A stretch of 64,000 nt of DNA, from NCBI RefSeq assembly GCF_002811945.1, contig NZ_NPDX01000001.1, positions 744,001-808,000 of the forward strand, in the 5' to 3' direction. The notes beneath the pieces are model-generated. The model was not told where the DNA came from and searched no databases. It was given only the letters and a program-made list of their open reading frames with translations. The stretch is from Leptospira harrisiae (GTDB lineage Bacteria > Spirochaetota > Leptospiria > Leptospirales > Leptospiraceae). Positions 52,744 to 62,499 of this stretch are shown here, piece after piece. Position numbers and translations under genes: made by a program. The number at the start of each line of letters is the position of its first letter. Within the stretch, counting starts at the first letter, position 1.

Positions 52744-52805
52744 AATGAAGGTACGCTTCTTTTTCTTTCCACTACACTCTCTTTATTTACACTGGATATA
52801 ATACG

Positions 52806-54152
52806 ATGGAATTTACTGCTAAAAAAAATAACAACGCAACTTGTGACCTCAGCATTCAATTTAGCGCTGAAGAAGTCCGCACTGCCTACTCTAAGGCTTA
52901 CAAAAATGCATCCGAAAAAGTAAAAATCCCTGGTTTTCGTCCCGGAAAAGCACCTCTCAATATGGTCGAAAAGGTTCTCGGTGATTCGGTTATGGATGAT
53001 GCAGCCAACATTATGCTGAACCAAGCAATGGCAGACCTGTTTGATAAATTGGAACACAAACCAATTCGCCTGCCACAATTCCAAATGGAAACTTTTGATA
53101 AAAATACTGGTGCCAAAGCCAAAGCAACTTACGACACCAAACCAGAAGTCACCTTACCAAAGTTAAAGAAAATCAAAATCCAACCGAAAGAAATTAAAAT
53201 TTCTGATGCGGACATTCAAAAAGAATTGGAAGGGATCCAAAAAAACATGGCTCGTAACTCTTTGAAAGAAGAGGGAGAACCTGTAGAATCTGCTGACCTT
53301 TTAGAAATCAATTATAAGTTCAAAGAATCAGACAAAGAATACCCGGAACAAGGCCAAGTGGGAAAATTCCAAATGGGAGCTCCGCAAAACCCTCCCGGTT
53401 TTGAAACCAATCTCCTTGGGATGAAACTAAACGAAACAAAAGAGTTTTCTTTCACATACCCTGACTCTTACCCACAATCTCCAGAGTCTGCTGGGAAAAC
53501 CATTGTTTACACAGTAACTGTTTCTGCGATTTACAAAGTCACTTATCCTGAAATCAACGATGACTTTGCATCCGAAGTGGATGGTTCTGCCAACTTACAA
53601 GAGTTAAAAGAAAAAACCAAAAAACAATTACTCGAAATTTTTGGAAACGCACTCACAAAACGTGCCACAGATGATGCTTATAACGAAATCATCAAAGAAT
53701 CCAAATTCATCATTCCTGAATCTTTGATTTACGAAGAAACAGAAACCGTATTCCAAAACTTTATGCGTGAATTTGGCCTTCCTGTATCTTCCCTTGCTGA
53801 CTACGCAAAACGCTTGAACAAGGAAGAAAAAGAAGTTCGCGAATCCTTCTCAAAAGCAGCTGAAAAACGCATCCAAACCTATATTTTGAAGCAGAAAATT
53901 GCGGAAGACCACAAAATCCAGATTTCTGACGAAGAAGTGGAGTCTGGATACGAAAAAGAAGCGGTTCAACAAGGAATTCCGACCGAATCCCTGAAAAAAG
54001 AAGTCCAAAAACAAAAGGCGGAAACCTTCTACCGTGACAAATTCCTGTTTGATAAAATCGACGAGTTTGTATACGCTGAGGTAGAAAAGAAGTCGCCTAA
54101 GACTATTTCAACGGAAGAAGCTGAGAAAATTCTTAGCGGGAAAGAAGAGTAA
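52806..54152 (+). CDS. tig: Trigger factor
   Basis: A 448-residue ribosome-bound chaperone with peptidyl-prolyl isomerase activity. The ribosome-binding loop signature GFRPGKAPLNMVEK lies near residues 44-58. An FKBP-like PPIase domain covers about 150-245 (FKFSFTYPDSYP-like region), and the helical C-terminal chaperone arms follow to the end. Length and order are normal. A perfect TATAAT lies at 52797-52802, only 3 bp before the ATG, with no matching -35; it is either chance or part of an unusual leader. It is followed after 3 bp by clpP and then clpX, the widely conserved tig-clpP-clpX order. Confidence 0.96.
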   Translation: MEFTAKKNNNATCDLSIQFSAEEVRTAYSKAYKNASEKVKIPGFRPGKAPLNMVEKVLGDSVMDDAANIMLNQAMADLFDKLEHKPIRLPQFQMETFDKNTGAKAKATYDTKPEVTLPKLKKIKIQPKEIKISDADIQKELEGIQKNMARNSLKEEGEPVESADLLEINYKFKESDKEYPEQGQVGKFQMGAPQNPPGFETNLLGMKLNETKEFSFTYPDSYPQSPESAGKTIVYTVTVSAIYKVTYPEINDDFASEVDGSANLQELKEKTKKQLLEIFGNALTKRATDDAYNEIIKESKFIIPESLIYEETETVFQNFMREFGLPVSSLADYAKRLNKEEKEVRESFSKAAEKRIQTYILKQKIAEDHKIQISDEEVESGYEKEAVQQGIPTESLKKEVQKQKAETFYRDKFLFDKIDEFVYAEVEKKSPKTISTEEAEKILSGKEE

Positions 54153-54155
54153 ACT

Positions 54156-54758
54156 ATGTCTACACTCATGCCTTATGTAATCGAACAAACAAGCCGTGGC
54201 GAACGCCAATACGACATTTTTTCACGGCTTTTGAAAGATCGGATCATTTTTCTTGGATCTGCTATCGACGAAACCTATGCTAATGTCATTTCGGCACAGC
54301 TTTTGTTTTTAGAGGCTGAGAACCCTGACCGTGATATTTATTTATACATCAATAGCCCTGGTGGGTATGTGAGTTCTGGCCTTGCCATTTACGATACCAT
54401 GCAACTCATCAAACCTGAGGTAAGAACTCTTTGTATAGGACAAGCATCCTCTATGGCAGCGCTTCTTCTTGCAGGTGGAGCCAAAGGAAAACGTTCTGCA
54501 CTTCCTAATTCTAGAATTATGTTACACCAACCTTACGGTGGAGCAGGCGGACAAGCATCCGATATCGAAATTTCAGCAAAAGAAATCATCAAGATCAAGG
54601 ACAAACTCATCGATCTTTATGGAAGACATACGGGAAAATCTTCTGACCAAATCCGTAAAGACACAGAGAGAAATTTCTTTATGAGTGCCGAAGAAGCCAA
54701 AGAATACGGCATCATCGACAACGTCATCCAAGAACGCAAACAGATGCCACAAGCTTAA
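54156..54758 (+). CDS. clpP: ATP-dependent Clp protease proteolytic subunit
   Basis: A 200-residue serine peptidase that forms a double seven-subunit ring. The catalytic triad is complete: Ser99 in [10 protein letters not shown], His124 in RIMLHQP and Asp173 in the [13 protein letters not shown] stretch. The N-terminus ([20 protein letters not shown]) matches housekeeping ClpP1 forms. It degrades proteins unfolded by ClpX, encoded 16 bp downstream, and follows tig by 3 bp. All key residues look functional. Confidence 0.97.
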   Translation: MSTLMPYVIEQTSRGERQYDIFSRLLKDRIIFLGSAIDETYANVISAQLLFLEAENPDRDIYLYINSPGGYVSSGLAIYDTMQLIKPEVRTLCIGQASSMAALLLAGGAKGKRSALPNSRIMLHQPYGGAGGQASDIEISAKEIIKIKDKLIDLYGRHTGKSSDQIRKDTERNFFMSAEEAKEYGIIDNVIQERKQMPQA

Positions 54759-54774
54759 TCGAGGGGCTTAAATC

Positions 54775-56055
54775 ATGACCAAACGTCCAAGCCAAACGGG
54801 TAATTCCAGAGAAAAATTACATTGTTCTTTCTGCGGAAAGGCCCAAGACGAAGTAAGAAGGCTTGTCGCTGGTCCTGGTGTGTATATCTGTGATGAGTGC
54901 ATTTCTCTATGTAATGAAATCATCGCAGAAGAGCCGCAAGGTGGTGAAAAAACTGCCATTGTCGGTGACATCCCCAAACCAACCGAAATCAAAAAAATCT
55001 TAGACCAGTATGTGATTGGACAAGAACAAGCTAAAAAAGCTTTGTCTGTTGCTGTTTACAATCACTACAAAAGAATTTTCCATAACGAACGTAAGGCGGG
55101 TGATGTGGAATTGGAAAAATCCAATATCATGCTCATTGGCCCTACTGGTTCTGGAAAAACACTTCTCGCACAAACTCTCGCCCGTATCTTAAAAGTTCCT
55201 TTTGCGATCGTAGATGCAACTGCTCTTACGGAAGCGGGTTATGTGGGCGAGGACGTAGAAAACATCATTCTCAAACTCATCCAAAACGCTGACAACGATG
55301 TCAAACGTGCGGAGATGGGAATCATCTACATTGACGAAATTGATAAAATTTCTCGTAAGTCTGATTCTGCGTCCATCACTCGTGATGTGAGTGGCGAGGG
55401 TGTACAACAAGCTCTACTCAAAATCATTGAAGGGACTGTTGCCAATGTGCCTCCACAGGGGGGGCGTAAACACCCTCATCAGGAATACATTCCAGTAGAA
55501 ACCAAAAACATCCTCTTTATTTGTGGGGGAGCGTTTGTGGGTCTTAGTGACATCATCAAACAACGAGTTGGAGTCAAATCAATTGGATTCCATTCCAACG
55601 AAATTGTAAATGACAAAGGTCGTAAAATCGAAGAAGGGGAATCGGTGGTGCACCATGTGATTCCAGATGACCTCATGAAATTTGGTCTGATTCCAGAGTT
55701 CATCGGTCGACTTCCGATCATTGCCACTCTCGATGAACTTACCATCGATAGTTTGAAATCCATTTTTACCGAACCAAAAAATTCCCTTCTCAAACAATAC
55801 CAAAAGATGTTTGATATTGAGAACGTAAAACTGAAGTTTACTGAGTCTGCCATCGAAGCCATTGCCCAAACAGCGATTAAACGAGAAAGTGGAGCCCGCG
55901 GACTTCGTGCCATCGTAGAAGAAATTATGATGGAGCTTATGTTCCAGATTCCATCCCGTAAAGATGTGTTGGAAGTGGTTGTGACAGATGAAACAGTTCT
56001 TAAAAAAGAAGCACCCATCACGATCTTAAAAGGTGATATCGAAAAAATCGCTTAA
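54775..56055 (+). CDS. clpX: ClpX unfoldase, ATP-binding subunit of ClpXP
   Basis: A 426-residue AAA+ ATPase. The N-terminal zinc domain has Cys17, Cys20, Cys39 and Cys42 ([20 protein letters not shown]). Walker A is [17 protein letters not shown], Walker [11 protein letters not shown], with sensor residues in [11 protein letters not shown]. The ClpP-contact IGF-type loop sits in the region around [11 protein letters not shown]. It unfolds substrates and feeds them to ClpP. GAGGGG lies 9-10 bases before the ATG. A strong intrinsic terminator ends the operon 60 bp downstream. Confidence 0.97.
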   Translation: MTKRPSQTGNSREKLHCSFCGKAQDEVRRLVAGPGVYICDECISLCNEIIAEEPQGGEKTAIVGDIPKPTEIKKILDQYVIGQEQAKKALSVAVYNHYKRIFHNERKAGDVELEKSNIMLIGPTGSGKTLLAQTLARILKVPFAIVDATALTEAGYVGEDVENIILKLIQNADNDVKRAEMGIIYIDEIDKISRKSDSASITRDVSGEGVQQALLKIIEGTVANVPPQGGRKHPHQEYIPVETKNILFICGGAFVGLSDIIKQRVGVKSIGFHSNEIVNDKGRKIEEGESVVHHVIPDDLMKFGLIPEFIGRLPIIATLDELTIDSLKSIFTEPKNSLLKQYQKMFDIENVKLKFTESAIEAIAQTAIKRESGARGLRAIVEEIMMELMFQIPSRKDVLEVVVTDETVLKKEAPITILKGDIEKIA

Positions 56056-56113
56056 AGTTCAAAATAGTAACTCTGGATTCTAACTTTAAAATTATGGATC
56101 TAGGGAATTTGGT

Positions 56114-56146
56114 AAAACCTATCTGATTGATAGGTTTTTCTTTTTT
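56114..56146 (+). terminator. Intrinsic terminator of the tig-clpP-clpX operon
   Basis: AAAACCTATC (56114-56123) and GATAGGTTTT (56129-56138) form a perfect 10-bp stem with a TGATT loop, followed by TTCTTTTTT through 56146. Confidence 0.9.
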
Positions 56147-56157
56147 AGGGGTAATGT

Positions 56158-57003
56158 ATGTTAGATTCCGATCCAATCAAAAACAGGTTCTACGAATTCA
56201 CTTTGCCTTTCATGTTTCGATTCTTAGTATTGTTTTTTTTATTTGGCATTGGGTTTTCTTTTTCCCATTGCCAACTTGGAAAAACCACTGATCCAATTGC
56301 CACACCAACTCACCAAAGGAAAATCTTAGATTCAAGTGTATCCTCCTCGCATTTGGAGTGGATCAAAATCAAAGAAACTGTTTGGATCCATCGCAGTTTC
56401 GGCACTTTTAGTGGGCAAGTTTATTCTGCCAATGGTCTTGCGATACTCACAAACAAAGGAGCTGTTGTCATTGACACTCCGTGGACAGAATCTCAAACAG
56501 AAGAACTGTTTTCAGAGATCAGCACCAAGTTCCAAAAAGAGATTTTGTTTTTAGTTGTGACACATGCACATGACGACCGTATGGCGGGTGTTTCCCTTTT
56601 CCAAAAACGAAACATCCCTGTTTATAGTACTTCTTTAACGGCAAAACTTGCCAAGGAAAGAGGACTGGGAAAAACAAATCCTATCCTAGACATCCAAACA
56701 AGACTTGGTGCTGGAAACCAATCGGTGGAAGTTTTTTTCCCGGGCCATGGGCATTCGGCAGATAATATTGTAGTTTGGCTTCCCGAAACTCATATCCTCT
56801 TTGGAGGTTGCCTTATCAAGGCAATCGATGCAAAAGACCTCGGGAATGTCAAAGAAGCAGATTTAAATGAATGGCCAAACTCTGTGAAGCGGGTGTTGTC
56901 ACGTTATCCTGATGCTGAAGTGGTGGTTCCGGGGCACGGTGACTGGGGCAAGTTGGATTTACTTCGTCATACAATTCGGTTACTTGTTTCGCCGAACGAC
57001 TAA
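56158..57003 (+). CDS. Subclass B1 metallo-beta-lactamase-like protein
   Basis: A 281-residue exported protein that keeps all six B1 zinc ligands: His136, His138 and Asp140 in THAHDDRMAG, His199 in GHGHSADNIVVWLPE, Cys218 in GGCLIKA and His260 in VPGHGDWG. It also keeps the B1 substrate residues: Lys221 and the KDLGN Asn230. These define a B1 enzyme rather than a glyoxalase or RNase of the same fold. It should hydrolyse penicillins and probably carbapenems in the periplasm. The N-terminus carries a signal segment (FLVLFFLFGIGFSFSHC); the Cys after it could be lipidated, as in NDM, though His before Cys is unusual. Start ATG 56158, GGGG 6 bases upstream. Its end overlaps the next gene by 24 bp. 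Confidence 0.92.
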   Translation: MLDSDPIKNRFYEFTLPFMFRFLVLFFLFGIGFSFSHCQLGKTTDPIATPTHQRKILDSSVSSSHLEWIKIKETVWIHRSFGTFSGQVYSANGLAILTNKGAVVIDTPWTESQTEELFSEISTKFQKEILFLVVTHAHDDRMAGVSLFQKRNIPVYSTSLTAKLAKERGLGKTNPILDIQTRLGAGNQSVEVFFPGHGHSADNIVVWLPETHILFGGCLIKAIDAKDLGNVKEADLNEWPNSVKRVLSRYPDAEVVVPGHGDWGKLDLLRHTIRLLVSPND

Positions 57004-58074
57004 GATGGAAAGTTTTTCCATAGGGTTTGAAAGATTTCTTTCAGCACCTAAAGCACTCATCTTTTTCGCTATGGCAAGTAACATCTGTCTTGATGAACTT
57101 GGCTTTAAATCCAAAAGATAATCTACAAATTCTTCCATAATTTCAAAAGATGTGAGACCAAACTGAGTAAGGGTCCTGTCACTTGCCCAAACCAAATAAT
57201 CTCCAATTTCGATTCCGTCGGCGATGGAAAGTGGGTGTTTGTGGTTGGGATACCAATGGTCGTCTCCACTCCCTTCGATCACTTGGATTCCATGATCAGA
57301 AAATTGAAAAATGGGCATATCCATATAATGTAAAAAAGACATTTTATCTTCTTTGTTTTGGATTCCAAATGCAGAAATTTTTAATTTTAAAAAAGTAAAC
57401 TGGTGAAGTGCTGCTTCTAATTTTTCCAAAATTTCTTCTGTTGTAAAAAGTCCGTCTCCAAAAGAAGAAATGATACCATGGATGAATACTTTTTCCGAAG
57501 ACTCTAAAATCCCTGGTTCCATATGTCCTGCAAGGATCCCAAAAATTCCATCTTTTGCTTTTACTATACGAATGTAATCTGCACCCGCATAACGCATGAC
57601 AGACGGAAATACAGAAACATCGAACCCATGGATTTTTGGTATATGGATGTCTGGGATTTGTTTATTAACAGATGCGGCTTGATTGGTTTTCCAATCAAAT
57701 TTGTTTTCGAATTGTTCTTCACCAAAACTTTCATCCCCTTGGAGGAGCGTAAATCGAACCGATTTGTAAATTTTGTATTCTTCCGTATCTTTGTTTAGAT
57801 TGCGAATGTCTTTGGGAAGTTCGTTGTCCTGGATATGCGCAATTAAATGTAAAATATACTGATACAAAAATCCAAGAAAATAATAAGTTAAAAAACCAAT
57901 TGATAATGAAAATACAAAAGAAGAATAAATCCCAACCAAATTAAAGTTAAGTGCATTTTCTCCTTTGGGATTTTGCCAATGGGTAAAAGTAAATTCTGCA
58001 AATAAAAAATGGATGAAAAAGAAAATAAAACTTATGATACCTAAAAGTACAGGGAGTTTGACTCGGAAGCTCAT
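56980..58074 (-). CDS. Membrane protein with degenerate PP2C/SpoIIE-like domain
   Basis: A 364-residue protein. Two N-terminal membrane helices (about 9-28 and 50-72) and a short linker lead to a domain with the RsbU/SpoIIE layout. Where active enzymes have GGDFYD and D(I/V)xGHG, this one has [14 protein letters not shown] and ILAGHMEPG, so part of the metal site seems lost; the later SDRTLTQFG segment stands in for the usual YTDGxxE. It is probably a non-catalytic relative. Its start overlaps tatC as ATGA, placing it in the tatA-tatC transcript. A sensory or scaffold role is inference. Confidence 0.7.
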   Translation of the reverse strand: MSFRVKLPVLLGIISFIFFFIHFLFAEFTFTHWQNPKGENALNFNLVGIYSSFVFSLSIGFLTYYFLGFLYQYILHLIAHIQDNELPKDIRNLNKDTEEYKIYKSVRFTLLQGDESFGEEQFENKFDWKTNQAASVNKQIPDIHIPKIHGFDVSVFPSVMRYAGADYIRIVKAKDGIFGILAGHMEPGILESSEKVFIHGIISSFGDGLFTTEEILEKLEAALHQFTFLKLKISAFGIQNKEDKMSFLHYMDMPIFQFSDHGIQVIEGSGDDHWYPNHKHPLSIADGIEIGDYLVWASDRTLTQFGLTSFEIMEEFVDYLLDLKPSSSRQMLLAIAKKMSALGAERNLSNPMEKLSILVVRRNK

Positions 58075-58850
58075 TTGCGGTCTGTTGTTTCCAAAACTTT
58101 CATGATGAGTGCAGAAAGAAAGAATAGAAAACTAAGAGGTACAAGTAACATTAACATAGAAAATACATCAGGACCTGGCGATAAAACAGCCGAAACCACT
58201 GCGATGACAAGCACCGCCTCTCTCCATCTGGAAATCAAAAACTTTGAAGAAAGGATACCAATCCTACCAAGTAGGATGAGGACAATTGGCAATTGAAACG
58301 AAGCACCAAACACTAGGTGCAAATTAAAAAACAAATCATAATACTCGTCAATTGGTAAATACGGATCGACTCCGTCTGGACGTAACACCACAAGAAAAAC
58401 CCGAAGGAAGTTTTCAAAAACTGTAAACCAACAGAGGGCGAGTCCCGACCAAAAAAGTAATGTGGAAAATAGGATGATGAATTTTCCCCATTTTTCCGTC
58501 CTTGGATCCACAGCTGGAGCTATGAATCCCCAAAGGATGTACAAAAGGAATGGTAGAGAAACCAAAACCGATAAGATAAACGATGTTTTGAGATAAATCA
58601 GAAACGGAGCCATAAGCTGGATCTGAAAAAAATGGGCATCGGGGCCAAGGACTGATTTATAAGGTTGGATGAGAAAGGTATGGATCTCACTACCAAAATA
58701 CAAGGTGCCCGTCATAAAAACAGAAACCACTAAGATGGAATAAATGAGTCTTTGGCGGAGTTCTTCGAGATGGTCCCCCAGGGACATGTATTTTTCCCTG
58801 GTTTCAGAATCCTCCGGCGGCGGTAGTGCGGTTCTTTTTTTCCCGGCCAA
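58071..58850 (-). CDS. tatC: Sec-independent protein translocase TatC
   Basis: A 259-residue inner-membrane protein with six hydrophobic helices. The conserved N-terminal [20 protein letters not shown] includes the HLxELRxR motif that binds the twin-arginine signal peptide. The rest fits the family, including the [20 protein letters not shown] region (conserved F-x-x-x-x-G-x-x-F-E/Q). With TatA it moves folded proteins across the inner membrane. tatA lies 10 bp upstream and the degenerate phosphatase overlaps its end by 4 bp. A basic, Pro-rich head ([15 protein letters not shown]) precedes the motif. Confidence 0.95.
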   Translation of the reverse strand: MAGKKRTALPPPEDSETREKYMSLGDHLEELRQRLIYSILVVSVFMTGTLYFGSEIHTFLIQPYKSVLGPDAHFFQIQLMAPFLIYLKTSFILSVLVSLPFLLYILWGFIAPAVDPRTEKWGKFIILFSTLLFWSGLALCWFTVFENFLRVFLVVLRPDGVDPYLPIDEYYDLFFNLHLVFGASFQLPIVLILLGRIGILSSKFLISRWREAVLVIAVVSAVLSPGPDVFSMLMLLVPLSFLFFLSALIMKVLETTDRK

Positions 58851-58860
58851 GGTTTAAGTC

Positions 58861-59127
58861 TTATGCTTTTTTCTTTTTTCCAGATTTGGAAGCGCCAGAA
58901 GTAGTTTTTGGCTCTTCTTGCGGAAAACTGGTTTGAGATGGTTCGTCTTCCTGGCCTGTCAAGGATTTACGAAATTCTTTGATTCCAGAACCCAAATCTT
59001 TGGCAAGGCTTGGTAGGCGTTTTCCACCAAAAAAAAGTAACGCTAAGAAAACGATGAGTGCAATCTCCCATGGTCCTAAATTAAAAAAAGCAATAGGTGC
59101 TTGAAAAGAAAACGGATTGGATGGCAT
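58861..59127 (-). CDS. tatA: Twin-arginine translocase TatA
   Basis: An 88-residue protein with one N-terminal membrane helix (WEIALIVFLALLFFGGKRLP), the FGxKxLP hinge, and an amphipathic helix (LAKDLGSGIKEFRKSL), followed by a polar tail. This is the pore-forming subunit of the Tat system. It starts the minus-strand unit tatA-tatC-PP2C-like. No separate TatB is visible; many bacteria use a TatAC system. Its start region overlaps the divergent kinase frame slightly if that gene is read from its first possible codon. Confidence 0.93.
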   Translation of the reverse strand: MPSNPFSFQAPIAFFNLGPWEIALIVFLALLFFGGKRLPSLAKDLGSGIKEFRKSLTGQEDEPSQTSFPQEEPKTTSGASKSGKKKKA

Positions 59128-59150
59128 ATTTCCCTCTTAAGGCAAGAGTT

Positions 59151-61052
59151 ATGCAAACGAATCTAGAAGCAAGCGGAATGATAGAATTCTTTAAGGTCTT
59201 GCCCAATCTATTTTCCGGTGGTGTCTACTTAACAGATCCCAAAACCGGTCAGATTTTATTTTCTAACGATTTTTTTAAAAACAATTTGGGTTGTGCTAAG
59301 CCAGGTCAAGATTGTTTGGAATCCGATTTGTTGTTATGGGTTGCGGAAGAAGATAAATCAAACTTTAGAAACCAGTTTTTATCTCCGAATAAACATTTTG
59401 ATCGGGATACGATCACTGGAGATTACCGATTCCTCATGCCGAATGAAGTGCTTGTGCGGTGGTTTCAATTTGAAAAACGAAAAGTAAAAATACCCAATAT
59501 GGATTCGGATTTACAAATTGTTTTTGTTCGTGATGTGACCAATGAAAAAACAAATGAAATCAATATTGTCGAACAAATCCAATTTTTTCTGGGACTCTTT
59601 GAAAATGCATCTGTAGGTATGGCATTGCAAGATTGGGAAGGTGGATACTTTCGAATCAATCCAAGGTTTACAGAAATCACAGGATATAGTTTTCAAAATT
59701 TAACGGATTTGAATATCAAACGAATTAAAGGTGAACCAATATCAGAAGAAGAGATGGAATACTTTGGTTTTTTTAAAGAAGGTGCCGAAGAGTCTAGACT
59801 CACAAGAAAAGATGGGCGTCGAATTAGCGTTTATCGCCGAATCAGTGCCTTTCGTAACTCACAGGGAAAACCAGATTTTTATTATGTGTTTTTGGATGAT
59901 GTTACAGAAAAAAAACAACTCGAATCTTACCAACTTCATTCTCAAAAAATGGAAACAATTGGGAGTTTAGCAACAAACATTGCACATGATTTAAATAATT
60001 ACCTCCAACCCATACATGTGTTTTCGCAGTTAGGTGAAGAACAAATTCAGTCTGGAAAATTTGATCAAAATCGAATTTTGGAATATTTAGAAAAAATAAG
60101 AATGGGTGCAGATAATGCCCGTTCAATGATTCATCGAATTATCAAATATTCAAAAGTAAAGGATGAAAACTCTGCTACTAAAATAGAAATTTCCTCAGTT
60201 GTGGAGTCTTCGATTCCTCTGGTGAATGCTGGTTTGCCTAAAAATGTGGAAGCTCAATTTGATTTTTACAAATCTCCCCTTTATACTAAGTTAGATGCCG
60301 TTCGGTTTTCAAAAATTCTCTGTGAGCTCACTTCGGGAGGACTTCTTGTTTGGGATGACCGAAAACGAGGACTCGTTCGGATTCAAACGTCTCCGGCCGA
60401 CGAATTTAAACTTTTGGTATCTATGGAGTTTACGGGACTTTCGTTACCGAGTCTTTCTGGTCTCAATACACTTGATTTTGTGAACTTTGGTGATGAAGAA
60501 TTCCAATGGGCTGGAATGCACCTAATCAATCGTTATGTAAAAAACTGGGGTGGGGAATTTTATATCGAAAAACCAGAACCAATGACTGTCCTTATTCATA
60601 TTTTCCTTCCATTAGAAGAAGGACAAATCTTATTGGGATCTTCGCCTCATATCCAAGGAAACAATCCAAAAGATGTTTGGTTAGAGATTTCTAAAAAAGA
60701 AATCTGGATTGTTGAAGATGACGAAGCTGCTAGTGAAGCAATTTGTTTTGTGCTCTCTCAAAAACAGGTAGTGCCTAAGGTTTTTCGAAGTTCATCCATG
60801 GCATTGGATGGATTGAAGGATAAAACTCCCGATTTTATTTTATCAGACTATAGAATGCGGGAAATGAATGGCCTCAGTCTCATTCGAAAAATTAAAAAAA
60901 CAAATCCCAATCTTTCTGCGGTTTTATATACGGGAAATATGGATGGATTAGATTCGGAGGAGTTGGATGCAGAAGGGATATTGGTTCGTTCTAAACCAAT
61001 ATCCGTTGATGAATTGTATGAAACGATTTTGTTATCGTTTGGATTTCTTTAG
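59151..61052 (+). CDS. PAS-containing hybrid kinase-like protein with degenerate ATPase and C-terminal receiver
   Basis: A 633-residue soluble protein. Two PAS domains come first (GGVYLTDPKTGQILFSND and FENASVGMALQDWEGGYFRI), then HisKA with an intact phospho-His279 in NIAHDLNNYLQPIH. The ATPase region is eroded: the N-box reads LCELTSGGLLVW and lacks its Asn pair, the G1 box is SMEFTGLSLP instead of DxGxG, and no GLGL G2 box is seen. A C-terminal receiver keeps IVEDDEAAS, the acceptor Asp in ILSDYRMREMNG and a Lys in VRSKPIS. It may be a phosphotransfer module or pseudokinase rather than an autokinase. I use the ATG at 59151, preceded by AAGGCAAGAG; the first possible start is 59097. Confidence 0.8.
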   Translation: MQTNLEASGMIEFFKVLPNLFSGGVYLTDPKTGQILFSNDFFKNNLGCAKPGQDCLESDLLLWVAEEDKSNFRNQFLSPNKHFDRDTITGDYRFLMPNEVLVRWFQFEKRKVKIPNMDSDLQIVFVRDVTNEKTNEINIVEQIQFFLGLFENASVGMALQDWEGGYFRINPRFTEITGYSFQNLTDLNIKRIKGEPISEEEMEYFGFFKEGAEESRLTRKDGRRISVYRRISAFRNSQGKPDFYYVFLDDVTEKKQLESYQLHSQKMETIGSLATNIAHDLNNYLQPIHVFSQLGEEQIQSGKFDQNRILEYLEKIRMGADNARSMIHRIIKYSKVKDENSATKIEISSVVESSIPLVNAGLPKNVEAQFDFYKSPLYTKLDAVRFSKILCELTSGGLLVWDDRKRGLVRIQTSPADEFKLLVSMEFTGLSLPSLSGLNTLDFVNFGDEEFQWAGMHLINRYVKNWGGEFYIEKPEPMTVLIHIFLPLEEGQILLGSSPHIQGNNPKDVWLEISKKEIWIVEDDEAASEAICFVLSQKQVVPKVFRSSSMALDGLKDKTPDFILSDYRMREMNGLSLIRKIKKTNPNLSAVLYTGNMDGLDSEELDAEGILVRSKPISVDELYETILLSFGFL

Positions 61053-62051
61053 TTTTGGTGCTTCTTCCGCTCCCGTACTTTCTTTGATGAACTGAATGAG
61101 TTCTTTTTCAATCAGCTCTTTGTCAGATTTTACGTATTTTGAAAGTAAAACATGTGCTCCGTTTTCAACTTTTAACAATTTATTTTTTGGACTATGATTT
61201 GGTCCGGATTGGATCAGATCATAAACATGTAACATTGCTTGTATAGATGCAACAAAATCGTGTTCAGTCTCTGATTTATAATAATACATGAGTAAGGTGG
61301 GGGTTGCGATTTGTGGATATGGGTTGTTGTGATCCATAAATCGTTTTAAGTCTAAAATGTTTTGTATAGCTCCGTAGTACTGATCTAAATACCAATACTT
61401 AGCGGACTCATCCTTTGGGTCAGTTTTAGAAATTCGCATTTCCCCTTTGATTGCATTGATAAAAGATTTTCCCCAGTGGAATCTAAAAATATGAGCCGAC
61501 GGATCATCAAAATCATAAAATGGGGACACAAGGACAAGTGAGTCAACAAGGTCAGGGTGTTTCGCTGCTAAATACGATGCTATGTTACCACCCATACTTG
61601 TTCCGATGAGTACTGTTTTTTGACCTAGTTCCCTTGCATAAATTAAACTTTCTTCTGCATCTTGAAGATAATTTTGAAATTTTGTATTTAGGTGGTCTTC
61701 GGGATTTGTTCCATGCCCTGGTAATCTTAAATAATATGTATTAGCACCAAAGTATTCGGAGAGTTTGTTTGTGACTTCTTCTCCTTCACCACGGCTTGCA
61801 CCAAATCCATGAATGTAAACAATTACAATGGGTGTTTTTTCTTCTGATACTCGGACAAGAAGTTCTTCGTTGTTTGGCCTTGTATTTTCTTTTGCACTGA
61901 TCTTCAATTCGTTTTGGTAAAAGGCATCGAAATTTTCGAATTTCTGCGAGGAATCATAATTGTATTCACTGATAGACCAGTTGTAAGTGGATACTAGGAA
62001 TGAAGATAGAATGAGAGTGATGGCAATCACCCATTTGATTATTATTCTCAT
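61032..62051 (-). CDS. Membrane-anchored alpha/beta hydrolase
   Basis: A 339-residue protein with an N-terminal membrane anchor or uncleaved signal (WVIAITLILSSFLVSTYNW). The fold is alpha/beta hydrolase of monoglyceride-lipase type: IVIVYIHGFGASRGEGEEV (oxyanion), LPGHG, nucleophile Ser in VLIGTSMGGNIASYL, and a catalytic His in VENGAHVLLSKYV. A cap region lies between. It probably hydrolyses lipid esters at the periplasmic face. Its last 21 bp overlap the end of the convergent kinase gene. It is divergent from the PCuAC gene with a 10-bp gap between start codons. Confidence 0.88.
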   Translation of the reverse strand: MRIIIKWVIAITLILSSFLVSTYNWSISEYNYDSSQKFENFDAFYQNELKISAKENTRPNNEELLVRVSEEKTPIVIVYIHGFGASRGEGEEVTNKLSEYFGANTYYLRLPGHGTNPEDHLNTKFQNYLQDAEESLIYARELGQKTVLIGTSMGGNIASYLAAKHPDLVDSLVLVSPFYDFDDPSAHIFRFHWGKSFINAIKGEMRISKTDPKDESAKYWYLDQYYGAIQNILDLKRFMDHNNPYPQIATPTLLMYYYKSETEHDFVASIQAMLHVYDLIQSGPNHSPKNKLLKVENGAHVLLSKYVKSDKELIEKELIQFIKESTGAEEAPKLKKSKR

Positions 62052-62061
62052 CGAGGTTCTC

Positions 62062-62499
62062 TTGTTACGAAAGTTAAATATAACAAATGCAGGAATTCTG
62101 TTACTAATTCAAGTCAATTTGTTTGTTTTCTGTCACAAACCGACAGAGACCAGCAAACTTTGGATGACACCGCCGCCAGAAGTAGCAAAAACTGCTGCCG
62201 TGTATGGTGAAATTTGGAATCCTTTCCCTGTGGATGTGGAGATTCGAAACATTGTAAGTTCCACTTACAAAACAATAGAGTTCCATGAAACCAAAGTAGA
62301 CAACGAAACTCAAGTTGCAAAGATGCGAAAGTTGGAATATCCTATACTTCTAAAAGCAAATCAATCGATCCAACTAGAGCGAACAGGAAAACATTTAATG
62401 TTATACGACAAATTAAATCATTCAGAAAAATTAGAATTAGAACTAGAATTTTCGAATGGAGAAAGAAGAGTCATTATTGTAGAAGAGCGTTCATTATGA
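62062..62499 (+). CDS. PCuAC-type copper chaperone lipoprotein
   Basis: About 145 residues from a TTG at 62062, which has GAGG 5 bases upstream; the signal ends LFVFC, giving a lipidated Cys. An ATG far upstream at 61987 would cross the divergent gene's start, so it is rejected. The mature part matches PCu(A)C/DUF461: AVYGEIWNPFPVDVEIRNIV, FHETKVDNETQVAKM and LERTGKHLMLYD, carrying the His and Met residues that bind copper. Such proteins deliver copper to the CuA site of cytochrome oxidase. It is coupled (ATGA overlap) to the SCO1-like gene, which fits this function well. Confidence 0.85.
   Translation: MLRKLNITNAGILLLIQVNLFVFCHKPTETSKLWMTPPPEVAKTAAVYGEIWNPFPVDVEIRNIVSSTYKTIEFHETKVDNETQVAKMRKLEYPILLKANQSIQLERTGKHLMLYDKLNHSEKLELELEFSNGERRVIIVEERSL

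Noticed and set aside
61987..62061. N-terminal extension of the PCuAC protein
   Set aside because: It would overlap the start of the divergent hydrolase gene, while a TTG at 62062 has a good ribosome site and gives a proper lipoprotein signal.
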